This document shows positions 37,806 to 45,847 of a stretch of DNA of 64,000 nt, piece after piece. Source of the DNA: Aquimarina pacifica. Its GTDB lineage: Bacteria > Bacteroidota > Bacteroidia > Flavobacteriales > Flavobacteriaceae. The stretch spans positions 186,001 to 250,000 of the forward strand of contig NZ_JACC01000002.1 in the NCBI RefSeq assembly GCF_000520955.1. The letters are read 5' to 3'. The notes beneath the pieces were generated by a model that made no database searches, was not told the origin of the DNA, and saw only the letters and a program-made list of their open reading frames with translations. Each line of letters begins with the position of its first letter. Position 1 is the stretch's first letter. Made by a program: the position numbers and the translations under genes.

Positions 37806-37833
37806 GAGTCTGCTCCCAGAGTAGACTCTTTTT
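37806..37833 (+). terminator. Intrinsic terminator after sodC
   Basis: GAGTCTGCTC (37806-37815) pairs with GAGTAGACTC (37819-37828) with one G-U pair and a three-base loop, followed by TTTTT. Confidence 0.85.
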
Positions 37834-37912
37834 ATGTAAACTAATAAAAGTACTGTTACTAATTCTAGATATTTATTTTTGGATAAATCTTACTAGAACT
37901 AAAAAACCCAAC

Positions 37913-38401
37913 CTAGTGAGTTTCTATTTTAATTGGTGCCTTATCTAAGGTATAATCACTCAGTAATATATCTGCCTCTTCTCTTGTAAGTTCTTTCAAC
38001 TCAAAACTTTTTTTGGTTTCTCTTTCTGATAAAATTGATCTCATCAAAATTAACCTAAAGGCTTCTTTTCGTTTCTCTAGATACTCATCTGTATCGTTTT
38101 TTAAAGAAAATTTGGTATATGAATCTGCCATTGCAGACCACACGGTTATTCTTTGGTCAGGATTAGCATTTTTTTTGATAGTCACTATAAATTCATCTAG
38201 CGATTCTGGATATACTTCGCTAAATATTTTATGTAGTCGATGAATTTTATCCAACTGCCCCTTAGTTAATGACGTATCGACCATCTCTTCTTTAAAATTT
38301 TCTTTTACTATTTTTTGATAATCTGTCGGCCCTTGTTTCTTGTGCTGACAAGCAAAAAGGGTAATGCATATAACCATCCAAAATACGGAACGAATTTTCA
38401 T
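37913..38401 (-). CDS. Small lipoprotein of unknown function
   Basis: The 162-residue protein has a lipoprotein signal with lipobox LFAC (Cys18). A mostly helical, charged mature part follows. No known domain is recognised. It is transcribed alone, convergent with sodC. Confidence 0.7.
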   Translation of the reverse strand: MKIRSVFWMVICITLFACQHKKQGPTDYQKIVKENFKEEMVDTSLTKGQLDKIHRLHKIFSEVYPESLDEFIVTIKKNANPDQRITVWSAMADSYTKFSLKNDTDEYLEKRKEAFRLILMRSILSERETKKSFELKELTREEADILLSDYTLDKAPIKIETH

Positions 38402-38725
38402 AATACTGATTTGTTTATGGTATTATTTATTATAGTAAAATGATTAAAACAAAAATAAGCTAAAATTGAATACTGGATATAACATAAATAATAAGTAACC
38501 AGATTGTAGAATACAGTACTACTACAAAACAAGGGAATCCTTTTGATTGATATACTAAATACATCTCATAATAAAATCCAAAAATATCTATAAACAACTT
38601 ATAACTAGAGACAATGCTTAAAAGTATATTGTATCAATAAAAAAACCTATGAAGCGAGCTTCATAGGTTCTAGACATAACGAGCAAACCTAATGTCAAAA
38701 TCATTCAAAGTTTTAAGTAGAGCTT
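38402..38725. other. Intergenic stretch, 324 bp
   Basis: It contains the leftward terminator at 38638-38669. The rest is AT-rich, and I see no small gene, promoter box or repeat that I can support. Confidence 0.5.
38638..38669 (-). terminator. Intrinsic terminator of the 38726-39241 gene
   Basis: Read on the minus strand, AACCTATGAAGC pairs with GCTTCATAGGTT, followed by a T run. The perfect 12-bp stem has a very short loop. Confidence 0.88.
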
Positions 38726-39241
38726 CTATAAAGCAATTTTTTCTTGTTTTTTGATGTATAATACATGGCTAAAATATGCCGAAATACCACAAACTATTAA
38801 AAAGATTGCGCCAATCATAGCTGCCTTTTTAGGATCTGCTCCACCATATGTACCTTGTTCAATTGAGGGTGTAACAATCCAAAAAAGAACACTTAACCCT
38901 ATTAAAGCAAAAGCCATCTTTTGTGTTAACTCTTTTTTCATAAATGCAAAAACTACTATTACTAATGCTAGTAAGCCCAAAATATAGCTCAAAATTGTAG
39001 ATATACTAGCCATTGAGGTAGATGGAAATTCTTCCATTTTTTCTTGGGTCTCTTTTACCAAAGCCTCTATTTCTGGATTCATATTGGCAGTATCCTCATA
39101 CGTTTTCAATGTTTTTTCTATATTTATTTTTGCCTCTTCGACCTTTTCCATTTCGTCATTAAGTTTAAATGATGTTGCTACAGTCAATGGTGCACCTATT
39201 AAAAAAGTTAATACCATAGTAATAAGGGTTAAAATTCTCAT
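38726..39241 (-). CDS. Four-helix membrane protein of unknown function
   Basis: The 171-residue protein has a first hydrophobic segment (3-22), then a helical periplasmic part with coiled-coil character (about 28-72, Glu/Lys rich). Three more membrane helices follow (about 82-102, 110-127, 143-163). No family is recognised. Its own terminator follows. The 21-bp-period repeat at 39301-39332 lies 60-91 bp before its start, making it the most likely target of that site. Confidence 0.7.
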   Translation of the reverse strand: MRILTLITMVLTFLIGAPLTVATSFKLNDEMEKVEEAKINIEKTLKTYEDTANMNPEIEALVKETQEKMEEFPSTSMASISTILSYILGLLALVIVVFAFMKKELTQKMAFALIGLSVLFWIVTPSIEQGTYGGADPKKAAMIGAIFLIVCGISAYFSHVLYIKKQEKIAL

Positions 39242-39300
39242 AATTGTTTTTTAAATTATTAATTTCTATAAGCACAAAATAATGAGTTCACGGTATCAAA

Positions 39301-39332
39301 AATTGGTCAATCTACCTCACAAATCGGTCAAT
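39301..39332. promoter_or_regulatory. Direct repeat AATYGGTCAAT with 21-bp period, probable regulator site
   Basis: AATTGGTCAAT (39301-39311) recurs as AATCGGTCAAT (39322-39332) with one difference in eleven bases. The starts are exactly 21 bp apart, two helical turns, as expected for LytTR-type regulators that bind direct repeats on one DNA face. The spelling differs from the ACARTTCAGT sites elsewhere in the window, so a different regulator is likely. Confidence 0.5.
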
Positions 39333-39690
39333 TTTATATAATTGAATTCTCATATAGACAAAACATTAAGACTACTACCTCATATCGTAATTATGAAAAA
39401 GATATTAATATCTAGATAAACCATTTTGCCCCCATCTACTTTCCTTAATTCATATTGCTAATTAAAATTTTGTTATGAGATATAGAAATAGCATAAATAT
39501 GAAGGTTTTATAGTCTTAAGCAATACTATTAGCAGCGGTTTATTACTGTAATGATTTTTCTAGTACATCATAAAAGTGTTTTTTCTTTTATTTTATAACC
39601 TCCCATCTCATATGAGGTTAATTACTTTCTAGAGGAACCGAATTGATAACTATTTATAACAATTACAGAACAGAGTTTCGCCAAAAAAAG

Positions 39691-39698
39691 TAACTTTG
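39691..39698 (+). promoter_or_regulatory. -7 box TAACTTTG before the LETM1-related gene
   Basis: A perfect TAnnTTTG ends 16 bp before the ATG at 39715 and would give a very short leader. No TTG is found 17-23 bp upstream. Confidence 0.5.
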
Positions 39699-39714
39699 TA
39701 GCAAACCTTAACCA

Positions 39715-40899
39715 ATGAATCCTTCAACTTCTGGTTGGATAGAAAAACTTTTAAAGAATTTGGACGATGATTCTAAATTCTCTCAATGGTCAATGGATCA
39801 ATCATATCTTGATCTTAGGCGAGTTGGCTTTATATATGGAAATTCTATAGATATCATTGTTTCTAATGTTTCTGATATTTTATATTCAGAAGAAGAAAAG
39901 ACCAAAATTAATTTGGTTGCTGCTCTAATTGTTACTTATTACGAAACTATCGAAAACTCGGATAAAGAAGACTGCATTGATGCCCTTTTACAATTTTATA
40001 GTTTTTTGGATACTAAAAAGTCGTTCTTTTCTCTTTCAAATGTTCTAGGTGGCAACAAATCAGAAAAACTAGAAAAAGTTATTCATACTCGTATTCAAAC
40101 CAATGAATCTATTTTTCAGAAAAACTTTAGTCACCTATTAACCAATGCATTATTATATATTGATGTCTTGGCCTTTGATTATTTTCTGATTCACCATACC
40201 GATCCCTTTGAATATGCCGCAAAATTAGAAGAAACCCTTGTGAACACTGTTTTTTTGGCACTAAACTCTAAAAATGAGAAAGATACCTATGATGAGCTTT
40301 TAGTAAAGCTATTTTCTTCTTCTGTTCGATATACAAATATCTCTACAGAAGACCAGGCAAGTTTTGATTATATAGAATTGGATCCTTATACAGACGAAAT
40401 AGAGAAAAAATACATTATGGATCTTACTAGTTTAGCTGTTTGGAATGATCAAAAAATGGATAAAGGAGAACAAAGTTTTATGTCGGCTCTTGGTACAGAA
40501 TTGCAATTATCAGATTTTGTAATAAAAGAATCAATTGATTTGGTTCGTATTTTTATAAAAGAACATAGAGATGATATTTCCTTTTTTAATTATTCTCACC
40601 CGGCATTGCATTTTTATCAACAAACGCACAGAACAGTTAACATTCTTATTTTAAGAAATAAAAAAAGATTAATCAAAGAAATAACTGAAAGTAAAGATCT
40701 CATGATTTTGTTGGGACAATCGGCGGTTAGAGATTTGTCTAAAGAAGAAAAGCAACAGGTCAAAAAACAACTATTAGATATATGCAAAACAATACCTTCT
40801 CTGGCCATATTTATTTTACCCGGAGGGAGTCTTTTATTACCATTATTAGTTAAGTTTATCCCGCAATTATTACCTTCTGCATTTAACGAAAATAGATAA
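39715..40899 (+). CDS. LETM1-related biofilm-associated protein
   Basis: The 394-residue protein is soluble for most of its length. It ends with a segment like the LETM1 core: KKQLLDICKTIPSLAIFILPGG followed by SLLLPLLVKFIPQLLPSAF (about residues 350-390). Members of this flavobacterial family carry the name LETM1-related biofilm-associated protein. The helical central region has no enzyme motif. The molecular role is unknown; LETM1 itself is a mitochondrial ion-exchange protein. It is preceded by a clear -7 box. Confidence 0.8.
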   Translation: MNPSTSGWIEKLLKNLDDDSKFSQWSMDQSYLDLRRVGFIYGNSIDIIVSNVSDILYSEEEKTKINLVAALIVTYYETIENSDKEDCIDALLQFYSFLDTKKSFFSLSNVLGGNKSEKLEKVIHTRIQTNESIFQKNFSHLLTNALLYIDVLAFDYFLIHHTDPFEYAAKLEETLVNTVFLALNSKNEKDTYDELLVKLFSSSVRYTNISTEDQASFDYIELDPYTDEIEKKYIMDLTSLAVWNDQKMDKGEQSFMSALGTELQLSDFVIKESIDLVRIFIKEHRDDISFFNYSHPALHFYQQTHRTVNILILRNKKRLIKEITESKDLMILLGQSAVRDLSKEEKQQVKKQLLDICKTIPSLAIFILPGGSLLLPLLVKFIPQLLPSAFNENR

Positions 40900-40960
40900 A
40901 ATTTTAGTTTAGTTAATTGAAACTATTACTATCTAATGCTGCTCAAAGGATTATATTCAA

Positions 40961-41596
40961 CTATACATCTAATTTTTCTAATTCGGCATAGTTCTTCTTT
41001 AATCGACTTGTAAGAATACCGTAAATTACTCTATAGAAAAGCGCTATTAATCCCACAAATATTAAAGTAACCAAAAGTGTTATAGTAATGATTAGCCATA
41101 TCGGTGGTTGACTCTCTAATGGGTTTTCATTTAATCCTTCGGTAAACAATAATACATAAGCCATTGTTGTAATCATGACCATTGCAAAAAGGCTAATATT
41201 TACAAATATATATTGCTTTACCGTTTTTCGTGTTTTAATAATATTTCTCATTAATACCTTGGCAGAATCGGTAGATGCGATTTTTTTATAATTTAAGTAA
41301 AACCTAACTATGAAGTATATCAAAATACTATATGAAATGATAGATATGATCAAAGAAAAATTATCTAAAACGGTCCCCTTTTCTATATGATCAAAATGCG
41401 TATGAACATTATTCATTTTAAAGACGATATCTAACGAAGCCCATAAAACAAATTCTAGTATGCTAATAATAAATATCCAACGAACAATCGATGAAGATTT
41501 TTTTAATATCATTGAGTAAATATCTTCATAGGATAGTTTAGGTAGCTCATGCTCCCTACTCTTCCAGTCCTTTTTTAATAATTCTAATTCATCCAT
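40961..41596 (-). CDS. Four-helix membrane protein, probable anti-sigma partner
   Basis: The 211-residue protein has a cytoplasmic N-terminal segment beginning MDELELLKKDWK (residues 1-35). Four membrane helices follow (about 38-58, 78-98, 123-147, 163-188). It starts 7 bp after the ECF sigma gene, so the two are co-transcribed. This topology and linkage are common for membrane anti-sigma or sigma-accessory proteins in Bacteroidota. The role is inferred from context; no catalytic motif is seen. Confidence 0.7.
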   Translation of the reverse strand: MDELELLKKDWKSREHELPKLSYEDIYSMILKKSSSIVRWIFIISILEFVLWASLDIVFKMNNVHTHFDHIEKGTVLDNFSLIISIISYSILIYFIVRFYLNYKKIASTDSAKVLMRNIIKTRKTVKQYIFVNISLFAMVMITTMAYVLLFTEGLNENPLESQPPIWLIITITLLVTLIFVGLIALFYRVIYGILTSRLKKNYAELEKLDV

Positions 41597-41603
41597 GATG
41601 GGG

Positions 41604-42098
41604 TTACGGATTTAATATTTTTTTTAATTTCGTTTTAACTCTGTTCATCTTTACCCGAGCATTTACTTCACTAATACCCATTGTATCAGCTATTTCTTTA
41701 TACGATCTATCTTCTAAGTAAAGAAAGACCAACGCCTTTTCTATATCATTTAACTGTTTTACTGCAGCGTACATTAACTTTAACTGTTCTTCTACTTCAC
41801 TATCATATTCTTCTGCCTTAATTCTAAAATTCATAGTATCAAGATCTGTTGTCTTAATACTTCTTTTAGATTTTCTGTATAAAGTAATTGCAGTATTTAA
41901 TGCTACTCGATACATCCAGGTACTGAACTTAGAATCCCCTCTAAACTTAGGGTATGCTTTCCAAAGTTGAATAGTAATTTCCTGAAACAAATCGTTGTGC
42001 GAGTCCGGATCATTTGTATAAATGCGACATACCTTGTGCACAATATTTTGATTTTGCTCAAGATGGGTTACAAAATTATGTTCTAGTTCTTTATTCAC
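41604..42098 (-). CDS. ECF-type RNA polymerase sigma factor
   Basis: The 164-residue protein has region 2 (HNDLFQEITIQLWKAYPKF and SKFSTWMYRVALNTAI, about residues 33-75). It has region 4 (IEKALVFLYLEDRSYKEIADTMGISEVNARVKMNRVKTKL, about 118-158). It is the first gene of a two-gene leftward unit with a membrane protein. A TGTAAC...GTCTAC pair upstream looks like an ECF-type promoter that it may recognise itself. Confidence 0.92.
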   Translation of the reverse strand: MNKELEHNFVTHLEQNQNIVHKVCRIYTNDPDSHNDLFQEITIQLWKAYPKFRGDSKFSTWMYRVALNTAITLYRKSKRSIKTTDLDTMNFRIKAEEYDSEVEEQLKLMYAAVKQLNDIEKALVFLYLEDRSYKEIADTMGISEVNARVKMNRVKTKLKKILNP

Positions 42099-42494
42099 TG
42101 TGGCTAATTACATTATATAAGTAGACAAAAAATTAATTTTGTTACAAAAAATAAAAATAAAATTTGATGTGATCTATTAATACTAATCTATCTTATTGAA
42201 CTTTAGCACACTTAAACTTTAATTCAAAATAAAATAGTGTGTTGTTTTATCTTTTTTTATTAATTTTAAAACATAGAAGCAATTTAGACTTCTTAACTTA
42301 AAATAGCTATTGATCCGCAAATGCCCCATTTTTAAATAAAATCATACATCAATAGTACTACCTCCTTTTTTAGTTCATAAGAAAACACATCGTTATAACC
42401 TGTAGTAAGGATACTGACATTTCTGGTGTCTAATAATGATTCTTGATATCATCAAAATGTTAGAGTACAATAACTAACATAAACTCAAAAAAAA
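42099..42494. other. Divergent intergenic stretch, 396 bp
   Basis: It lies between the leftward sigma gene and the rightward LytTR gene. It contains the ECF-like promoter at 42121-42146. ACACACT-type arms near 42207 and 42238 could form a weak stem. No LytTR-like repeat and no small gene were found. Confidence 0.5.
42121..42146 (-). promoter_or_regulatory. ECF-like promoter TGTAAC-N14-GTCTAC
   Basis: On the minus strand TGTAAC (42146-42141) is followed after 14 bp by GTCTAC (42126-42121), 22 bp before the sigma factor ATG. The arrangement resembles extracytoplasmic-sigma promoters with an AAC-containing -35 and a GTC-type -10, which would allow autoregulation. No TAnnTTTG box is present there. 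Confidence 0.4.
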
Positions 42495-43229
42495 ATGAAG
42501 TGTTTTCTTGTAGGCGGACATAAAGATTTACTTGATAGTGTAGAAACGTACTTACAAACTAATTTCTTTTACATTTCGATCTGCGCAAAATCAGCATACG
42601 ATGCTAACACTCAAAAAATGATTGATTTATCAGAACCTAATCTTATTATTTTTGATGTTGATATCAATACTGAAATTCCTCTAGAAATATACAGAAAAGT
42701 TAAAAGTGCTTCTATAGATATGCTAGCCATGATACCAAAAGATCAAAACATCATGGACTATCTTAATAAAAAGGATATCGCCTATATTACAAAACCCATT
42801 GATCATTCGGCTTTACGATTTTATATTAACACCGTATATTCTAAAAGGTCTAAAGAGGAAGAATTGCAACAAATTCTCACACGAATACGCAATACAAATC
42901 CAAAAAAAAGAATTGCTATCCCTCAAGAAAAAGAAATACAAATGATCTCTACCAATGATATTTTGTATATCGAAGCTGATATAAATTATTGTCTGGTATA
43001 CTTAAGAGAAAAAAAAACTATTTGTGTTTCTAAAACATTAAAAAGCTTTGAACAGCAATTATGTAACAATCATGAATTTTATCGTATACATCAATCATAT
43101 CTTATTAACCTTAATCATATCAATAAAGTAACAAAAACAAAACTCCCACAAGTATCTATGATCAATGGAGATATTTTAACGATTTCACGTTCAAAAAAAA
43201 CCGCTTTCCTAAAATTAATTCTTAACTAA
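42495..43229 (+). CDS. LytTR DNA-binding protein with degenerate receiver domain
   Basis: The 244-residue protein has an N-terminal receiver-like domain (about 1-115) and a C-terminal LytTR domain (about 140-244, with DILYIEADINYCLVYL, FYRIHQSYLINLNHI and LTISRSKKT). The phospho-accepting position (Asp54) and the late Lys (TKPID) are kept. The acidic pair that binds magnesium at the end of the first strand is replaced by Gly7-Gly8 (FLVGGHKD). Phosphorylation is therefore doubtful and regulation may be by another signal. No kinase gene is adjacent. It ends at a strong hairpin. Confidence 0.85.
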   Translation: MKCFLVGGHKDLLDSVETYLQTNFFYISICAKSAYDANTQKMIDLSEPNLIIFDVDINTEIPLEIYRKVKSASIDMLAMIPKDQNIMDYLNKKDIAYITKPIDHSALRFYINTVYSKRSKEEELQQILTRIRNTNPKKRIAIPQEKEIQMISTNDILYIEADINYCLVYLREKKTICVSKTLKSFEQQLCNNHEFYRIHQSYLINLNHINKVTKTKLPQVSMINGDILTISRSKKTAFLKLILN

Positions 43230-43334
43230 ACCAGATATTCTTGATACTGTAACTAACCATATTAATAGTTGTATCATCTCTCATAATTCGGTTAAGTTAA
43301 CAGGCTAATATTTTGAAGATAACTGGATAAAAAT

Positions 43335-43375
43335 AAAATCATCGTCTAAATAGTAGATCTTAGACGATGATTTTT
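43335..43375 (+). terminator. Intrinsic terminator after the LytTR gene
   Basis: AAAATCATCGTCTAA (43335-43349) pairs perfectly with TTAGACGATGATTTT (43360-43374) around ten bases. The arms carry A and T runs on both sides, so it may serve both directions. Confidence 0.9.
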
Positions 43376-43735
43376 CAACCTAACTTAATTTAACAAGAAT
43401 TTCTGTATTCCAAAACAGGAATTAGCCCATAAGCCTATATTGTTATATAAAGTATCTCAAAAATTATGAGATTTACCTATACTACCTTATCATAGTATTA
43501 ACTCTTCTTCTTCATTCTAAACAATTCTATTTTTATTACTACAAAAAAACTGGCTATCAATAAATTAAAAAACTTATTTTTTAGTTTTCATATAGTGACC
43601 AAGCATATCACTGCTAGAGAAATAGAAATGAGAAATATCATATATATATCTATTTTTTTCATGACTTTTTTATTAAAAATTATAGTTAAAGAAGCCCCCT
43701 ACCTCATTCATCAAAAAAGAAAATCTTATTTACTT

Positions 43736-43900
43736 TTATTTGTTTTTAAGCAATGATCCATCCAAATTTTTACAGAGCATATCCTTTGGCTCTGTTATAT
43801 CTGTACTACTAGATTTTGATATATCTTGGGCAAATAAGTTATTTGCAGTAATTAAAAATATTATAATAATAAAAGTAAAAATAACATAGCTCTTTTTCAT
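43736..43900 (-). CDS. Putative small secreted peptide, 54 residues
   Basis: The minus-strand frame starts with ATG at 43900 and ends with TAA at 43736. It begins MKKSYVIFTF, continues with a strong hydrophobic core to about residue 18, and has a likely signal peptidase site after NNLFA (residue 24). The mature peptide is about 30 residues, starts QDISKS, and has one Cys (43) and a basic end. The signal-peptide layout and Bacteroidota-style QD after the cleavage site make chance unlikely, but no homologue is known to me and no promoter box is visible. It converges with the LytTR gene. Confidence 0.5.
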   Translation of the reverse strand: MKKSYVIFTFIIIIFLITANNLFAQDISKSSSTDITEPKDMLCKNLDGSLLKNK

Positions 43901-44020
43901 AACGTACGAATTTAGGTTAAACAGTGTTTGTATATTTGGGTATACTTATCTTTAATAATACCTTTTACGTTTCAAAAGAAAGACAAGATTCTCTTAGGGG
44001 TAGCGAAACAAAAAATTAGA

Positions 44021-44035
44021 TTAACAATTTGTTAA
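44021..44035. promoter_or_regulatory. Palindrome TTAACAATTTGTTAA
   Basis: Seven-base arms are perfectly complementary around a central T. It lies about 120 bp upstream of the secreted peptide gene and 360 bp upstream of the NDH-2 gene. It could be a regulator site; in AT-rich DNA chance cannot be excluded. Confidence 0.25.
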
Positions 44036-44372
44036 CACTAAATTGAGTATTTATATCTGTTAAGCAAAAATTCAATTATTATTTAGTTGATATTAATAGG
44101 TATTTAAGCCAATCGAGTTATTATCTGGTAGTAATTAAGACTATAAAAAATTCATAAAACTCAACAAACAACATTTTAAACATAATTATATTACGGTTAA
44201 ACCATATTTATAGTAATGAAAAAAAATAAAAGCATAACTTTTTTACAATAAAACGAACTCAATACCACATAAATAAAGTATGGTTTTAGAGTCAAATCGC
44301 ATCCTTTTTTGTTAAAAAGAAAAGGTTTTGATAAAAAGTAACATTCACTAAGTATATTAATATTTAACAGGT

Positions 44373-44380
44373 TATTTTTG
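44373..44380 (+). promoter_or_regulatory. -7 box TATTTTTG before NDH-2
   Basis: A perfect TAnnTTTG lies 18 bp before the ATG at 44399, giving a leader of about 12 nt. Confidence 0.5.
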
Positions 44381-44398
44381 TAAAATAATACATGCAAT

Positions 44399-45694
44399 AT
44401 GAATATTCCCTTTACTAATTTACCAAGATTAGTTATTATTGGTGGTGGCTTTGCTGGGGTAGCTCTGGCAAGAAAAATGATTAAAGAAGATGTACAATTG
44501 GTAGTATTAGACCGCCATAATTACCATACTTTTCAACCTCTTCTTTATCAAGTATCTACTTCATCACTAGAGCCTGATTCTATTGCATATCCATTGCGTA
44601 AAATTGTAAAAAGAGGTAAGAATACCTTTTTTAGAATGGCAGAAGTACTTTCTATAGATCCAGATACTCAAAAAGTATCTACCAATATAGGAGATATATC
44701 TTATGACTATTTGGTTATTGCCACAGGAGCGAGAACTAATTTCTTTGGTAATAAGACTATAGAGCATAATGCAATGAGAATGAAAAACCTTCCTCAAGCT
44801 CTTAATTTAAGGAGTTTAATGCTTGAAAATCTTGAGCAAGCGGTAATTACAGAGGATCATGAAAAAAGAAAAGAACTATTGCGTTTCGCTCTTGCAGGTG
44901 CAGGTCCAACGGGTGTAGAGCTAGCAGGAGGAATTGCAGAATTAAAACTAAATGTACTTCCTAGAGATTATCCTGATATGAATTTTGATGATATGGAAAT
45001 ACATCTTATTGAAGGAGCTTCGCGAATACTGCCCCCCATGAGCGAACATGCTTCAGAGAAAGCTACTAAATTTCTCGAAAAATTAGGAGTTCATATTCAC
45101 CTAAATACGCAAGTAACACAATATGAAGATAATCTGGTATCAACTAATACCGATCTGTCTTTTAAAACAGCTACCTTTATTTGGTCTGCAGGTGTAACCG
45201 GAGCTCCTGTTTCTGGAATAAAAGCTGAATCTTTGATACCTAGAGCCAATCGTTATAAAGTAAATCAATTTAATCAAATTGATGGATACGATACTATTTT
45301 TGCTATCGGAGATATTTCTGTAATGGAAACCAAAGAGTATCCCAAAGGACATCCTATGGTAGCACAACCAGCAATACAGCAAGGGAAACATCTTGCCAAA
45401 AACTTAAAACAACATTTACGCGGTAAACCCATGACACCTTTCCAATATTTTGACAAAGGGTCAATGGCCACCATTGGACGCAATAAGGCTGTTGTAGATA
45501 TCGGAAAATTTAAATTTGGTGGTTTTTTTGCTTGGTTTATCTGGATGTTCATTCATTTATGGTTCTTAATAGGATTTAGAAATCGATTTATTACTTTATT
45601 TAATTGGAGCTATAATTATATAAACTATGATAAAGCTGCTAGGCTTATTGTGCGTTCTTATAAGAATCGTACCGATACCACAGAAAGAGTCTGA
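44399..45694 (+). CDS. ndh: Type II NADH dehydrogenase (NDH-2)
   Basis: The 431-residue flavoprotein has the N-terminal FAD motif VIIGGGFAGVALA (12-24). A second nucleotide-binding motif is FALAGAGPTGVELAGGIAEL (about 162-181), and FAIGDIS (about 299-305) contacts FAD. DRHNYHTFQPLLYQV is an NDH-2 signature. A hydrophobic C-terminal segment (about 372-395) would attach it to the membrane. NDH-2 passes electrons from NADH to quinone without pumping protons. It is a single-gene unit with its own -7 box. Confidence 0.9.
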   Translation: MNIPFTNLPRLVIIGGGFAGVALARKMIKEDVQLVVLDRHNYHTFQPLLYQVSTSSLEPDSIAYPLRKIVKRGKNTFFRMAEVLSIDPDTQKVSTNIGDISYDYLVIATGARTNFFGNKTIEHNAMRMKNLPQALNLRSLMLENLEQAVITEDHEKRKELLRFALAGAGPTGVELAGGIAELKLNVLPRDYPDMNFDDMEIHLIEGASRILPPMSEHASEKATKFLEKLGVHIHLNTQVTQYEDNLVSTNTDLSFKTATFIWSAGVTGAPVSGIKAESLIPRANRYKVNQFNQIDGYDTIFAIGDISVMETKEYPKGHPMVAQPAIQQGKHLAKNLKQHLRGKPMTPFQYFDKGSMATIGRNKAVVDIGKFKFGGFFAWFIWMFIHLWFLIGFRNRFITLFNWSYNYINYDKAARLIVRSYKNRTDTTERV

Positions 45695-45748
45695 ACAAAT
45701 TAATTTATAAAATACTTGATAAGAACAATTAATACCAATGACCAAAAT

Positions 45749-45819
45749 ACAGTTCAGTCATTGCTTTTTACAATTGAGTAACATTCAATTCTGATTACCC
45801 TATAGATATTAGATTTTTG
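45749..45819 (+). promoter_or_regulatory. LytTR-type operator and promoter of the TonB receptor/2TM kinase operon
   Basis: ACAGTTCAGT (45749-45758) is followed, with starts 21 bp apart, by ACAATTGAGT (45770-45779). After exactly 30 bp comes TAGATTTTTG (45810-45819), a -7-like element. ACAGTTCAG fits the published LytTR consensus [TA][AC][CA]GTTN[AG][TG] at every position. No TTG -33 element is present, so an activator is likely needed. The same layout is found before the DUF2141 gene at 62297. Confidence 0.65.
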
Positions 45820-45847
45820 AAGCATCATTCAAAAAAACAATGTCTAT

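Larger units (their letters stand above)
39242..39714. other. Divergent intergenic stretch, 473 bp
   Basis: It carries a direct repeat with 21-bp period (39301-39332) close to the leftward gene and a -7 box (39691-39698) for the rightward LETM1-related gene. No small gene is visible. Confidence 0.55.
43230..44398. other. Long intergenic region, 1.17 kb, holding one small gene
   Basis: After the terminator at 43335-43375 the region contains a 54-codon leftward gene for a secreted peptide (43736-43900), an odd-centred palindrome TTAACAATTTGTTAA (44021-44035) and the -7 box of the NDH-2 gene (44373-44380). The 66-codon leftward frame at 44197-44397 has no protein-like composition and was left out. 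A 24-codon leftward frame at 43588-43662 encodes only a hydrophobic stretch and is not supported. Confidence 0.5.

Noticed and set aside
43588..43662. Leftward 24-codon hydrophobic frame, continued in frame after a TGA
   Set aside because: Both parts are short and AT-driven. There is no evidence for recoding and no flanking gene context.
44197..44397. Leftward 66-codon frame upstream of NDH-2
   Set aside because: It is rich in F, L, N and Y from AT-rich DNA, with no signal or domain, and it overlaps the NDH-2 promoter box.
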